Positions 23,430-32,205 of a stretch of 48,479 bases of DNA are shown piece by piece; position 1 is the first letter of the stretch, and the number at the start of each line of letters is the position of its first letter. The DNA is from JBKHYJ01 sp046565505 (GTDB lineage: Bacteria > Acidobacteriota > Blastocatellia > UBA7656), in NCBI GenBank assembly GCA_046565505.1, contig JBKHYJ010000110.1, positions 1 to 48,479 on the forward strand, read 5' to 3'. Both the position numbers and the translations under genes were made by a program. The notes beneath the pieces were generated by a model, which saw only the letters and a list, made by a program, of their open reading frames with translations, searched no databases and had not been told where the DNA came from.

Positions 23430-25394
23430 ATGAGTCTGTTTTCGTGGGATGCCTATAGCCCCGGTGAAATCAACGACAAGATACAATACTGGGTTGATAT
23501 TTGGGAGGATTTGATCGATAACTTCAATAATCGGCTTTACGGCCTTGATCTGATTAACCCGCAAGTACTCATTGAAGAAATCATAGATGAGATCAACTTC
23601 AACGATCTGAGAAACAATGAGAACAAAGGTTACTTCCGCAGAAAGCTTGCTTCAATAATTAGCCGCGACCCTATTCTAAAACCACAATCATACAGCGAGC
23701 TTTTTCAATTGAAGGATGAGTTCGATAAAGCTAGTAATCTATACCTATTGCAGTTGTGTCAAGTTATTCTAGATACGATCCGTAGTGGTAAATACTTTGC
23801 GGAAGCCTATAGCCTACTTATATCCATACTACAGGATCCAAATTGGAGAGAGAAGGATCAAGGAGAAATAGCCGCATTAAGTCAGCATATTATTGTTGAA
23901 TTGCTACTAAAGGGTTACTCACTTAAAACTATCAGAGATATCCCCAGAAATTCTTTTGATAAATATGCGGAGATTAATGGCAGGATTAATACAGCTTTTC
24001 CAATCAGCACCAGATGGCAAGATTTTACTCGTGAAAATGGATTTGATCAGGAAGGGTATAATGAAGCCGTCAAGAGAGAAATTGACTCTTTAACCGTTGA
24101 TCAGCGGCTTCAAGTTATCCCAACATTCTATTCAGTTCAACCAAAAGAAGGCTACTTTATTTTTCAAGTAGAAGGGCTGAAAGGGAATGCCGACTTTAAT
24201 ATTGGAAGCGTCAATTTCTATTCTCCCCAAATGAAAAGATATGTCACAAGAGGCGACGACCTTACACGCGAGGCCGAGTTATTCTCAGCAACTCGAAATT
24301 CATACTTTATCAATGCCGCAGTTAAGATCAATTATGTAGATAAAACCGCCGCCGAGTTTCAGGCAATCGAGATTTTAGAAAAGGCTTTGGACCTCCTTCG
24401 TTGTTATATCAATGTAAAGACAACCCTCGAAATTCGATCTGAAGATTTTGTTATCGCGGACTCTGAAGGTAGGTTTATGGGTGCTAGGCGATCGCAGTCT
24501 GATCGATATGAATCCTGGCGATGGTTTCAATCATTTGATTTAGACAGGAACCCCATTGAATCCATTGCTAATGGTGAATTGATGGCTTTATTTGAAAGGG
24601 TAAGTGGATTCTTATTCTCCCTTCCAGATAGGCAGACAGAGATTGAGCAAAAGCTTACCTACTCCTATCACTGGTATAGAAAGGGCGCAGAGGCAAAAAA
24701 CACTGAAGACAAATTAGTTCACTACTGGGTCGTTATCGAGAACCTGCTCAACTTCAGACCGTCTAAGAGTAATGTTATTCTACCTACAGACAAAAGCGAA
24801 GAATCTAAGGATTCAATCCCCAAGGAAGTGATACCCCGCTTATTCATCTCAGAGTTCATTTTTGATGTAGGATACCAGTTGTATTGGTACATTAGAGATT
24901 TAATTGCAGGCGGACAATTGCAACTGCCGGCTGATCTGGTTGAATCAGCTAATCTGAATGCTGAGCTGGGCAGGGAGGTTGAGTTATCTTTAATCCCATT
25001 CATAAGCAACCTACCTGCTTTAACGGATGCTATTGATCGCAGAATCATTAAGGAAAAGTGCGCTCTGACTCAGAAATTCTATAGCGACAAATCGTATGCG
25101 AGTGATGAGTTGAAGAGACAAATGGATAAGATCAGAGATGATATTATCTTGATTTATCGATACCGAAATAGAATAGTTCACAATGCCCAATTCGACCCGA
25201 CCGTGTTGCCATATTTTGTCCAGAAGGCAGGGAAATTCGCCAACACTTTATTAGCCAGGATTGCCTACGAACGTAGCATCAACGACAAGATCACCATAGA
25301 GCAGATAATAGTAGCTGATTATGTTAGGGTAAATAGGATTTTGGACAAGCTCAAAAGAAACGCCGTAATTGACCTTTTGAACCTGGGGTTCTAA
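23430..25394 (+). CDS. Apea-like HEPN-domain protein
   Basis: A 654-residue protein from the preferred start (GGGGAG 4 bases before ATG 23430; the frame is open from 23337). The C-terminal 230 residues resemble Apea-like HEPN domains: a helix with TEDKLVHYWVVIENLL and, near the end, YRYRNRIVHNAQ containing the HEPN ribonuclease motif R-x4-H (R579, H584 from the preferred start). HEPN proteins are often RNases in toxin, abortive-infection and defence systems. The N-terminal 400 residues are unassigned, possibly a sensor part. It lies between the integrase and the right att site, a typical cargo position. No antitoxin-like partner is beside it. It is lower in GC than the chromosome, like the rest of the element. 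Confidence 0.72.
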   Translation: MSLFSWDAYSPGEINDKIQYWVDIWEDLIDNFNNRLYGLDLINPQVLIEEIIDEINFNDLRNNENKGYFRRKLASIISRDPILKPQSYSELFQLKDEFDKASNLYLLQLCQVILDTIRSGKYFAEAYSLLISILQDPNWREKDQGEIAALSQHIIVELLLKGYSLKTIRDIPRNSFDKYAEINGRINTAFPISTRWQDFTRENGFDQEGYNEAVKREIDSLTVDQRLQVIPTFYSVQPKEGYFIFQVEGLKGNADFNIGSVNFYSPQMKRYVTRGDDLTREAELFSATRNSYFINAAVKINYVDKTAAEFQAIEILEKALDLLRCYINVKTTLEIRSEDFVIADSEGRFMGARRSQSDRYESWRWFQSFDLDRNPIESIANGELMALFERVSGFLFSLPDRQTEIEQKLTYSYHWYRKGAEAKNTEDKLVHYWVVIENLLNFRPSKSNVILPTDKSEESKDSIPKEVIPRLFISEFIFDVGYQLYWYIRDLIAGGQLQLPADLVESANLNAELGREVELSLIPFISNLPALTDAIDRRIIKEKCALTQKFYSDKSYASDELKRQMDKIRDDIILIYRYRNRIVHNAQFDPTVLPYFVQKAGKFANTLLARIAYERSINDKITIEQIIVADYVRVNRILDKLKRNAVIDLLNLGF

Positions 25395-25504
25395 AACAAA
25401 GAGGAATCATGGCGTGGCCTCTGTTTTAGAAAGATAGTCAGTCCTGGAACAATGAGTTCAGCAGAAGCCTGGGTCTCAGAGTAACAAATTGCCTGAACAC
25501 CTAG

Positions 25505-25557
25505 TACCAACCCTCCGGCAACTACACGACACGCCCCTACTACATTTTCTACTACAG
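25505..25557. repeat. Candidate integrase arm-type sites inside the right end
   Basis: TACCAACCC (25505-25513) and a 28-base segment (25530-25557) with two CTACTACA units repeat, in the same order and orientation, the motifs at 15268-15321 near the left end. The 28-base units differ at two positions. In the circular form the two sets would flank the core site. Confidence 0.55.
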
Positions 25558-25601
25558 AGGAAGTACGTGAAGGCTGATAGTTAGGGCTAAATGTTAAAAA
25601 G

Positions 25602-25677
<76 letters not shown>

Positions 25678-25750
25678 GTATGCCGTCAAATGAAAGGCGA
25701 AGGCAACTCTCTTGTATCCTCTCTGAGATTTCGCCTTCGCCTTGAAACTG

Positions 25751-25825
25751 TGGAGCGGGAGAGGGGATTTGAACCCCCGACTTCGACCTTGGCAAGGTCG
25801 CACTCTACCGCTGAGTTACTCCCGC
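25751..25825 (-). tRNA. tRNA-Gly (GCC)
   Basis: A 75-base gene including an encoded CCA end. Acceptor GCGGGAG/CTCCCGC, anticodon stem CGACC/GGTCG around loop TTGCCAA (anticodon GCC), and T-arm GGGTTCAAATCCC. It is first in a two-tRNA transcript with tRNA-Cys. Confidence 0.96.
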
Positions 25826-25838
25826 TCAAAGAATTATG

Positions 25839-25868
25839 ATTTTAGCTATCGCTCGCCTCATCTGTCAA
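25839..25868 (-). promoter_or_regulatory. Strong promoter of the tRNA-Gly/tRNA-Cys unit
   Basis: Read on minus: consensus -35 TTGACA (25863-25868), 18-base spacer, -10 TAAAAT (25839-25844), 13 bases before the first tRNA base. Confidence 0.8.
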
Positions 25869-25928
25869 CTATGAGCGCAAAAGAACCCACGCCTCAAAGC
25901 GAATCCATTTCCGCCGCGGTCGATCTCG

Positions 25929-26429
25929 TCACCCACATACCATCTTCATAACGAAGGCGTCTTCCGTCGGGCTGCGGTAGTAATCGCGCCGGCGGCCTAT
26001 GAAGTTGAATCCCAGCTTCCTATATAACGATTGCGCCGGGTCGTTTGAAGCTCTCACTTCCAACAATACAAAAGAAACGCCTCGCATTCGGCCCTCATCA
26101 ATCGCCGCCTCCATGAGGTTCTGCCCGATCCCCATCTTCCTGTAATCCAGATGCGAGGCAATATTATTTACATGCAATTCGTCTTCGATAATCCAACCGG
26201 CAAAAAAACCTAGCACGCGCGGCCCCTCATAAAGGTTGCGCGCCACGAGCATTATCGAATTAGGGTTCTTGTGCAGCTCGCGCCTGTAGGCGTCATACCC
26301 CCAGCGATTCAACCCCGTACTCTCTTCCAGGCCCACGACCTCAATCAAATCTTTCTCGGCCATCTGCTCGATTGAGTATGGCTTGAAAGCCGCGGGCTGC
26401 TGTTGCATTTTTGAATCGCTTAATGACAA
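25929..26429 (-). CDS. rimI: Ribosomal-protein-alanine N-acetyltransferase-like (RimI)
   Basis: A 166-residue GNAT acetyltransferase. The acetyl-CoA site reads YRKMGIGQNLMEAAI (motif A, Q/RxxGxG/A), followed by LLEVRASNDPAQSLYRKLGF, the RimI hallmark with VRxSN and LYxxxGF, and a C-terminal YYRSPTEDAFVMKM. RimI acetylates the N-terminus of ribosomal protein S18. I choose the TTG at 26429 because AAGGAG lies 7 bases upstream; the frame is open back to 26471 with no ribosome-binding site. It follows tsaB on the same strand, an arrangement common in many bacteria. In some lineages RimI-type proteins have other substrates, so the exact target is less certain than the family. Confidence 0.85.
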   Translation of the reverse strand: MSLSDSKMQQQPAAFKPYSIEQMAEKDLIEVVGLEESTGLNRWGYDAYRRELHKNPNSIMLVARNLYEGPRVLGFFAGWIIEDELHVNNIASHLDYRKMGIGQNLMEAAIDEGRMRGVSFVLLEVRASNDPAQSLYRKLGFNFIGRRRDYYRSPTEDAFVMKMVCG

Positions 26430-26474
26430 CGCCTTTCTCCTTAAAGCGAACCCTTCCGCGAGGCGAATCAAGGA

Positions 26475-27275
26475 CTAATCGACCGAATCAGGCTTCAGGC
26501 TGTGGTCGATCTTCGAGCCAAGCAGCCCCGACGATAACTTGACTTCCGCTTCCGCAGGACGAACATAACAGGCCCTTAAGCTCTCATCGGTTTCCCACTG
26601 GCCGCGGACGAATCTCAAATACGACAGGCGCGCTATGCAGCTCGCGGCCGACTGGTCCTTATTCCCCACGGCCCACATCCCCGGCTCTCCGCGCGCACCC
26701 TCTCCCTGGTCCCTCATTCCGCAGGCCTCCCGCACCGGTTCGGCGCCCTTCGGAGCCGCGTCACCTGTAAATACCGTGGCCCCCTGCGCACCGGCGCGCT
26801 CCAGCGCCGCGCTCAATGTTGACACAAGCGCAGCGTTCAGAGCAACCGGCACGCCGGCTTCATCCGTTGAGAATAGCTGAGAATACACCTCGCCTTTGTG
26901 CGCGTTGACCAGTGCGCAAACTATACGATGGGGTTCCGCCTGCACCGCCGCCGCCTCAAGCGAGGTTACGCCGACGACCGGCTTCCCCGTAGCCGACGCC
27001 AACCCCTTGACCGCGGACATGCCGACCCTCAGTCCGGTAAATCCGCCCGGACCTACGCACACTCCGAACAGGTCTATGTCGTTCATAGCGATGGCACATT
27101 CAGCCAGCAGCGATTCTATATCAAGCCAGAGTTTCTCCGAGCGCCTTTCGTCGGCCTCTAACCTGATTGACTTTATGACGCGCGCGCCCCGCGACACGGC
27201 CATGCTGGTCAGCCTCGACGAGGTATCGAGAGCCAGGATTAGCGGCGGCCCGGGCCTGTGACCTTGATCTGCCAA
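26475..27275 (-). CDS. tsaB: tRNA threonylcarbamoyladenosine biosynthesis protein TsaB
   Basis: A 266-residue ASKHA-fold protein: ILALDTSSRLTSMAVSRG at the start, then GVCVGPGGFTGLRVGMSAVKGLA, the TsaB signature, and ALVNAHKGEVYSQLF. TsaB partners TsaD and TsaE in adding threonylcarbamoyl to A37 of ANN-reading tRNAs. It keeps the N-terminal fold but lacks the metal-binding His pair of TsaD, as expected. A middle segment (about 170-210) is longer than usual and Gly/Glu-rich. A TTG start is used, with GGAGG 13 bases upstream. It is the first gene of a tsaB-rimI pair. Confidence 0.9.
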   Translation of the reverse strand: MADQGHRPGPPLILALDTSSRLTSMAVSRGARVIKSIRLEADERRSEKLWLDIESLLAECAIAMNDIDLFGVCVGPGGFTGLRVGMSAVKGLASATGKPVVGVTSLEAAAVQAEPHRIVCALVNAHKGEVYSQLFSTDEAGVPVALNAALVSTLSAALERAGAQGATVFTGDAAPKGAEPVREACGMRDQGEGARGEPGMWAVGNKDQSAASCIARLSYLRFVRGQWETDESLRACYVRPAEAEVKLSSGLLGSKIDHSLKPDSVD

Positions 27276-27367
27276 TAGGGCTTACCTACCTCCGACTTTA
27301 CACTTTCAACCGTAGAGTCATTCCGCGCGCCTTTGGTCAATAAAGATTATAAACAGGCCGGGCAAGT

Positions 27368-27395
27368 TTGACCTCTCATTCAGCGATTATATATT
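27368..27395 (+). promoter_or_regulatory. Candidate promoter of the phosphofructokinase gene
   Basis: -35 TTGACC (27368-27373), 16-base spacer, -10 TATATT (27390-27395), about 85 bases before the ATG at 27481. Confidence 0.5.
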
Positions 27396-27480
27396 CTGGT
27401 CATGTGGGAGACAACCTCTACCCTCATGCCGAAGTCGTGGCGGCGCTTGATGTTTTGCCTTAGCAGGAAGATTAAGTCGG

Positions 27481-28518
27481 ATGGATAACTATTTGGGTGT
27501 GATGACGGCGGGCGGTGACTGCCCCGGTCTTAATGCAGTAATACGCGCGGTGGTCCGGCGCGCGATGCTCGATAGGATCCCGGTCCTCGGCATACATTCG
27601 GGGTGGCAGGGCTTGATCGACGGCGACATAGAGCCGCTGACTAGATATTCGGTCGCGGGCATTCAGTACAAGGGGGGGACAATACTCGGGACCTCCCGCT
27701 GTAACCCTCTCGAAGGCGACGAGTCACTTTTGAAGATTCGGGACAACTGGCGCAAGTTCGGGCTCGGCAGCCTGATCGTAATAGGCGGCAACGGCACTCT
27801 CTCCGGCGCGATGCGGATGTGGCGCGATCATGGCTACCCGCTCGTCGGCGTCCCGAAGACGATCGACAATGATATACCCGGGACTGATTACACGTTCGGG
27901 TTCGACACGGCCGTCTCTATCGCCACCGAAGCGATCGACCGGCTGCACACGACCGCCGAGGCGCACCACCGCGTCATGGTCGTAGAAGTAATGGGGCGGC
28001 ATAACGGGTGGATCGCCACCTTCGCCGGCATGGCGGGGGCCGCCGACATGATTCTCATCCCTGAAAAGCCCTTCCGCATATCTCAAGTGTGCGAGATGCT
28101 GCGGAAGCGGAAGGAGATGGGCAGGCCATTTTCAATCGTCGTCGTGGCCGAAGACGCGCGCCCTCACCCCGACGAAGATTTCTTGACCGACGCACAGAAG
28201 GAGCAGATTTTCCGCGAAGAGAGTCTGGGCGGCATAGGCAGGCACGTGGGGCGGCAGATCGAGGACCGCACACGGATTTCCACGCGCGTGACGGTCCTCG
28301 GGTACATTCAGCGCGGCGGCTCGCCATCGGCTTACGACCGCGTGCTGGCTACAAGGCTCGGAGTTCATGCTGTAGAATTAGCATTGCGCGGCGAATACGG
28401 CCGTATGGCCGCGCTCAGCGGCACAGAGATTACAAGCGTCTCTTTGGAGGAGGTCGCGGACAAACACAAGCCCGTTGACGAGCATATCTTCCGAACGGCA
28501 GAGATATTCTTCGGCTGA
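27481..28518 (+). CDS. pfkA: 6-phosphofructokinase
   Basis: A 345-residue glycolytic kinase converting fructose 6-phosphate to fructose 1,6-bisphosphate. Visible motifs are MTAGGDCPGLNAVIR (nucleotide loop), IGGNGTLSGA, VPKTIDNDIPGTDYTFGFDTAV with the catalytic Asp in TIDND, VEVMGRHNGWIA, PEKPF and LGYIQRGGSPSAYDR. In the phospho-donor loop the key position is Gly (GGNG, not GGDD), which favours ATP, while the Lys in PKTIDND is shared with actinobacterial ATP enzymes and PPi enzymes. The loop's usual Asp/Glu is Asn. ATP use is therefore likely but not certain. AGGAAG lies about 10 bases before the ATG. It is followed by mutS after a 97-base gap. Confidence 0.9.
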   Translation: MDNYLGVMTAGGDCPGLNAVIRAVVRRAMLDRIPVLGIHSGWQGLIDGDIEPLTRYSVAGIQYKGGTILGTSRCNPLEGDESLLKIRDNWRKFGLGSLIVIGGNGTLSGAMRMWRDHGYPLVGVPKTIDNDIPGTDYTFGFDTAVSIATEAIDRLHTTAEAHHRVMVVEVMGRHNGWIATFAGMAGAADMILIPEKPFRISQVCEMLRKRKEMGRPFSIVVVAEDARPHPDEDFLTDAQKEQIFREESLGGIGRHVGRQIEDRTRISTRVTVLGYIQRGGSPSAYDRVLATRLGVHAVELALRGEYGRMAALSGTEITSVSLEEVADKHKPVDEHIFRTAEIFFG

Positions 28519-28615
28519 TTAGGGCATTACACAGCGGGCTGAGCCCCGCGGCGGCGATGGCGGCAAGCGACGCGAGCCACTGACGACGCGCACGGCCCGG
28601 CGCCGATTGATTATT

Positions 28616-31282
28616 ATGCAACAAGGCACACCCATGCTCAGGCAGTATCAGGAGATCAAGCGCCAGCACCCCGGCACGCTCCTCTTCTTTCGCCTCGGCG
28701 ACTTCTACGAACTCTTTTTTGATGACGCGGTGATCGGCTCGAAGGAACTCGAGATCACCCTGACCGCCCGGAACCGCGAGCACGGCGCGCCCGTGCCTAT
28801 GTGCGGAATGCCGTATCATTCGGCGAGCAGCCACATAGCCAAGCTGGTGCGCAAGGGATACCGCGTGGCAATCTGCGAGCAGACCGAAGACCCGAAGAAG
28901 GCGACGAAACTCGTCAAGCGCGAAGTCGTTCGCATAATCACGCCGGGCACGGCCATCGATTCGCAGTTGTTGGACTCGCGAGAGAACAACTACCTCGCGT
29001 CCGTATTCGGGGTCGGGACGGGGATGGCCGCGGCCTTCCTGGACCTTTCGACCGGCGAATTCCTGGCGACGCAGTTCACGACCGATTCTGCCTGGGACCG
29101 CGTCCTCGAACAACTCGACTGCTTCTCCCCGCGCGAAATCATATTCCCGAAGTCGCTTGAGCCGCTTTTCAAGTCCGGCTCTAGAAAGGCCGATCAGGGC
29201 AACCTGGTCACGGCCGAGAAGGAAGCAGCGCAAAGCTCTTCGAGCGCCTCGATGAGCGCGGCTTCGTTGAACCCGCTCGACGAGTGGCTCTTCTCCTACG
29301 AGCATGCGCGCGACCTGCTGATCTCACATTTTGACGTGGCTTCGCTCGATGGCTTTGGACTGGCGGGTCACGAGCTCGCCATCGTGGCGGCCGGCGCGGT
29401 GCTTTACTATATTCGCGAGACGCAGAAGGACGAGGCCGCCCACATCACGAGCGTTTCCTACTTCGAGCCGAACGAGTATTTGATCCTCGACACGCCGACC
29501 GTGCGCAACCTCGAGCTGGTCGAATCGCTCGACGGCTCTCGCTCGCGCACCCTGCTCGGCGTGCTCGACGAGACCGTGACGGGGATGGGGTCGCGCCTGC
29601 TGAAGCAGTGGCTTCTGCGGCCTTCGATGAAGGTCGGGGAGCTGAACGCGCGGCTCGACGCGGTCGAAGAGTTGAAGGCCGCGCTGATCCTTCGGGACCG
29701 CCTTCGCGTGGAGCTGAAGCATGTGACGGACCTCGAACGTTTGATGGCCCGCATCAGCCTGGGCCGGGCCACCCCGCGCGACCTGATCGCGCTAAAAAAT
29801 TCGATAGACTCGATACCTCAGGTCAAGGAGATGCTTGCCGACGCGAACTCATCCCTGCTGGAAGTGCTCGCCGAGAGCCTGGACGAATTGCCCGACCTTA
29901 GGGACCTGATAAGCGGCAGCATAGCCGACGAGCCCCCGGCCTCCGCGGCCGACGGCGGCTACATTCGCGCGGGGTATAACGCCGAGCTAGACGAGCTGCG
30001 TGAGCTCGCCACGTCGAGCAAGAGCGTCATAGCCCGCATAGAGTCCCGCGAGCGGGCGCGCACGGGCATCGCGTCGCTCAAGGTGAAATTCAATAACGTG
30101 TTCGGCTACTTCATCGAAATCAGCAAGTCGAATTTGAAGAGCGTGCCGGATGGCTACGAGCGGCGGCAGACGCTGTCGAACGCCGAGCGGTACACCACGC
30201 CTGAGTTGAAGGAGTATGAAAGCAAAGTCCTGGGGGCCGAAGAGCGGATTTCCGAGATAGAGCAAGAGCTTTTCACGGCGATCCGGCAGGCCGTCGCCGT
30301 CGAGACGAAGCGCGTGCAGGCCGTCGCCCAGGCCCTTGCCATGCTCGACGCTCTGCTGTCGCTCGCCGAGGTCGCCGCGCGGCGCAATTACTGCCGCCCG
30401 CTTCTGACCGAGGACGACGAGTTATACATCCGCACGGGCCGCCACCCCGTCATCGAAGCGACGGGCGAGCGGTTCATCCCGAACGACACCTACCTGAACA
30501 ATTCGACCGACCGCCTGCTCATCATCACCGGCCCCAACATGGGCGGAAAGTCTGTGTATTTGAGGCAGGCGGCCATCATCTCAATCATGGCCCAGATAGG
30601 CTCTTTCGTGCCTGCGGACGAAGCGCGCGTAGCCATACTCGACCGCGTCTTCACGCGGGTCGGCGCGTCGGACAGCCTCGCGCGCGGGCGCTCGACTTTC
30701 ATGGTTGAGATGACCGAGACGGCGAACATACTCAACACCGCCACGCCCCGGAGCCTGGTCCTGCTCGACGAAGTCGGCCGGGGGACTTCGACCTTTGACG
30801 GCCTGTCGCTGGCCTGGGCCATAGCCGAATACCTGCACGATAACCCGCAGCATGCCGCCAAGACGCTTTTTGCGACTCATTATCACGAGATGACGGAGCT
30901 CGCGAAGCTGCTGCCGGGCGTCCGCAACTATCAGATGGCGGTGAAAGAATCTGACGGCGCAATCGTGTTCCTTCGCAGGGTGGTCGAAGGCAGCGCATCG
31001 AAATCTTATGGGATCGAAGTCGCGAGGCTGGCGGGCTTGCCCAAGGTCGTAACGGAACGCGCGCGGGAGATTCTTCAGAACCTCGAAGCCAACGAACTCG
31101 ACGTGACGGGGCGGCCCAAGTTCGCGCGCCACCTGCCATCCACTAAGAAGGCCCCGCAGCCCACGCTATTCCAGGCCGCTAACGACGCAGTGATCGACGA
31201 GCTCCATAACCTCGACACGCGGGGGCTCACGCCGGACGACGCGCTTCAGGTCTTGTGCCGGCTGAAGCAACGACTGATGTGA
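28616..31282 (+). CDS. mutS: DNA mismatch repair protein MutS
   Basis: An 888-residue mismatch-recognition ATPase. The N-terminal mismatch-binding domain has FRLGDFYELF with the Phe-x-Glu wedge. The connector, lever and clamp domains follow. The ATPase domain has Walker A GPNMGGKSVYLRQ (about residue 638), DSLARGRSTFMVEM, Walker B LVLLDEVGRGTSTFDGLSLAWA and FATHYHE. The C-terminal helix-turn-helix and a short tail complete the family length. It binds mismatches after replication and recruits MutL, which is not in the window. ATG 28616 is preferred; a TTG three codons upstream is also possible. The gene is close to but not overlapping pfkA, and the glycosyltransferase follows. Confidence 0.97.
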   Translation: MQQGTPMLRQYQEIKRQHPGTLLFFRLGDFYELFFDDAVIGSKELEITLTARNREHGAPVPMCGMPYHSASSHIAKLVRKGYRVAICEQTEDPKKATKLVKREVVRIITPGTAIDSQLLDSRENNYLASVFGVGTGMAAAFLDLSTGEFLATQFTTDSAWDRVLEQLDCFSPREIIFPKSLEPLFKSGSRKADQGNLVTAEKEAAQSSSSASMSAASLNPLDEWLFSYEHARDLLISHFDVASLDGFGLAGHELAIVAAGAVLYYIRETQKDEAAHITSVSYFEPNEYLILDTPTVRNLELVESLDGSRSRTLLGVLDETVTGMGSRLLKQWLLRPSMKVGELNARLDAVEELKAALILRDRLRVELKHVTDLERLMARISLGRATPRDLIALKNSIDSIPQVKEMLADANSSLLEVLAESLDELPDLRDLISGSIADEPPASAADGGYIRAGYNAELDELRELATSSKSVIARIESRERARTGIASLKVKFNNVFGYFIEISKSNLKSVPDGYERRQTLSNAERYTTPELKEYESKVLGAEERISEIEQELFTAIRQAVAVETKRVQAVAQALAMLDALLSLAEVAARRNYCRPLLTEDDELYIRTGRHPVIEATGERFIPNDTYLNNSTDRLLIITGPNMGGKSVYLRQAAIISIMAQIGSFVPADEARVAILDRVFTRVGASDSLARGRSTFMVEMTETANILNTATPRSLVLLDEVGRGTSTFDGLSLAWAIAEYLHDNPQHAAKTLFATHYHEMTELAKLLPGVRNYQMAVKESDGAIVFLRRVVEGSASKSYGIEVARLAGLPKVVTERAREILQNLEANELDVTGRPKFARHLPSTKKAPQPTLFQAANDAVIDELHNLDTRGLTPDDALQVLCRLKQRLM

Positions 31283-31359
31283 GCAGATTTGTTTTCTTCG
31301 CCGCGCCCGGCAATCTTGAGCCGGCCTCGCTGAGCATTCACCCGATGGCCCATGAGAGA

Positions 31360-32175
31360 ATGAAAATCAGCGCGACCGTGATAACCTTCAACGAAGAGAA
31401 GAACATCGCCGCCGCCCTGGAGTCGCTTTCGTGGGCGGACGAGATCATAGTCGTCGATTCCGAGAGCGGCGACGCGACGGTCGAAATCGCCCTGCGCTAT
31501 ACCAGCAGAGTCTTCGTGCGTGGCTGGCCCGGCTACTCGGCCCAAAAGAATTTCGCCGCCGATCAAGCGCGCAACGACTGGGTGTTCAGCCTGGACGCGG
31601 ATGAAAGAGTCTCTGACGAACTCGCGCGCGAACTCGCCCGCCTGGGCCCGGAAGGGGGGTCACGGTACGCGGGGTTTGACATGGCCCGCCTCACTTATTA
31701 CCTCGGGCGGTGGATAAAACATTCAGGCTGGTATCCCGACTACAAGCTCAGGCTCTATAACCGCAAGCGGGGACGCTGGCGCGGGGACTATGTACACGAA
31801 TCTTTAGACGTGGACGGCGATGTCGGCAGGCTCGGTGGGAATTTGCTTCATTACACGGTCCGCGACGCGTCAGAGCACCATCTGAGGATTGACAGGTACA
31901 CGTCGCTCGCGGCCGAGCAATCGCATGCGCAAGGCAAACGCGCGTCCCCCGCCACATTGTTCTTCGCGCCACTGGCTACCTTCATACGCTCCTTCATCGT
32001 AAAGCGGGGCTTCATGGACGGCGTGCAGGGTATGGCTATCGCTTTCTTCGCGGCGCACTACGCGTTCCTCAAAGCCCTCAAATTGTGGGAGAAGAATATG
32101 GGGATCGGAGGTGGCTCGCCGGCCGCGGGCCTCGAGGAAACGCGGCGACCTGTTAAAACGAAGAGCGGAACTTGA
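31360..32175 (+). CDS. Family 2 glycosyltransferase, WaaE/KdtX-like
   Basis: A 271-residue GT-A glycosyltransferase from the preferred ATG at 31360; the frame is open from 31255 and overlaps the end of mutS. Visible features are SATVITFNEEKNIAAALESL and DEIIVVDSESGD (nucleotide-sugar binding), FSLDADERVS (DxD-like metal motif), HSGWYPDYKLRLYNRKRGRW and VHESL. The last two are typical of the WaaE/KdtX group, which adds sugars to lipopolysaccharide core. A C-terminal hydrophobic region (FFAPLATFIRSFIV, MAIAFFAAHYAFLKAL) should hold it at the membrane. A role in envelope polysaccharide or LPS core is likely; the exact sugar is unknown. Confidence 0.88.
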   Translation: MKISATVITFNEEKNIAAALESLSWADEIIVVDSESGDATVEIALRYTSRVFVRGWPGYSAQKNFAADQARNDWVFSLDADERVSDELARELARLGPEGGSRYAGFDMARLTYYLGRWIKHSGWYPDYKLRLYNRKRGRWRGDYVHESLDVDGDVGRLGGNLLHYTVRDASEHHLRIDRYTSLAAEQSHAQGKRASPATLFFAPLATFIRSFIVKRGFMDGVQGMAIAFFAAHYAFLKALKLWEKNMGIGGGSPAAGLEETRRPVKTKSGT

Positions 32176-32205
32176 GCCTGCCGCCCGCGCAGTCGCCGCC
32201 GCTTA

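Noticed and set aside
19614..25394. A full prophage
   Set aside because: No capsid, portal, large terminase or tail genes are seen between the att sites, and the 10.5-kb size is too small.
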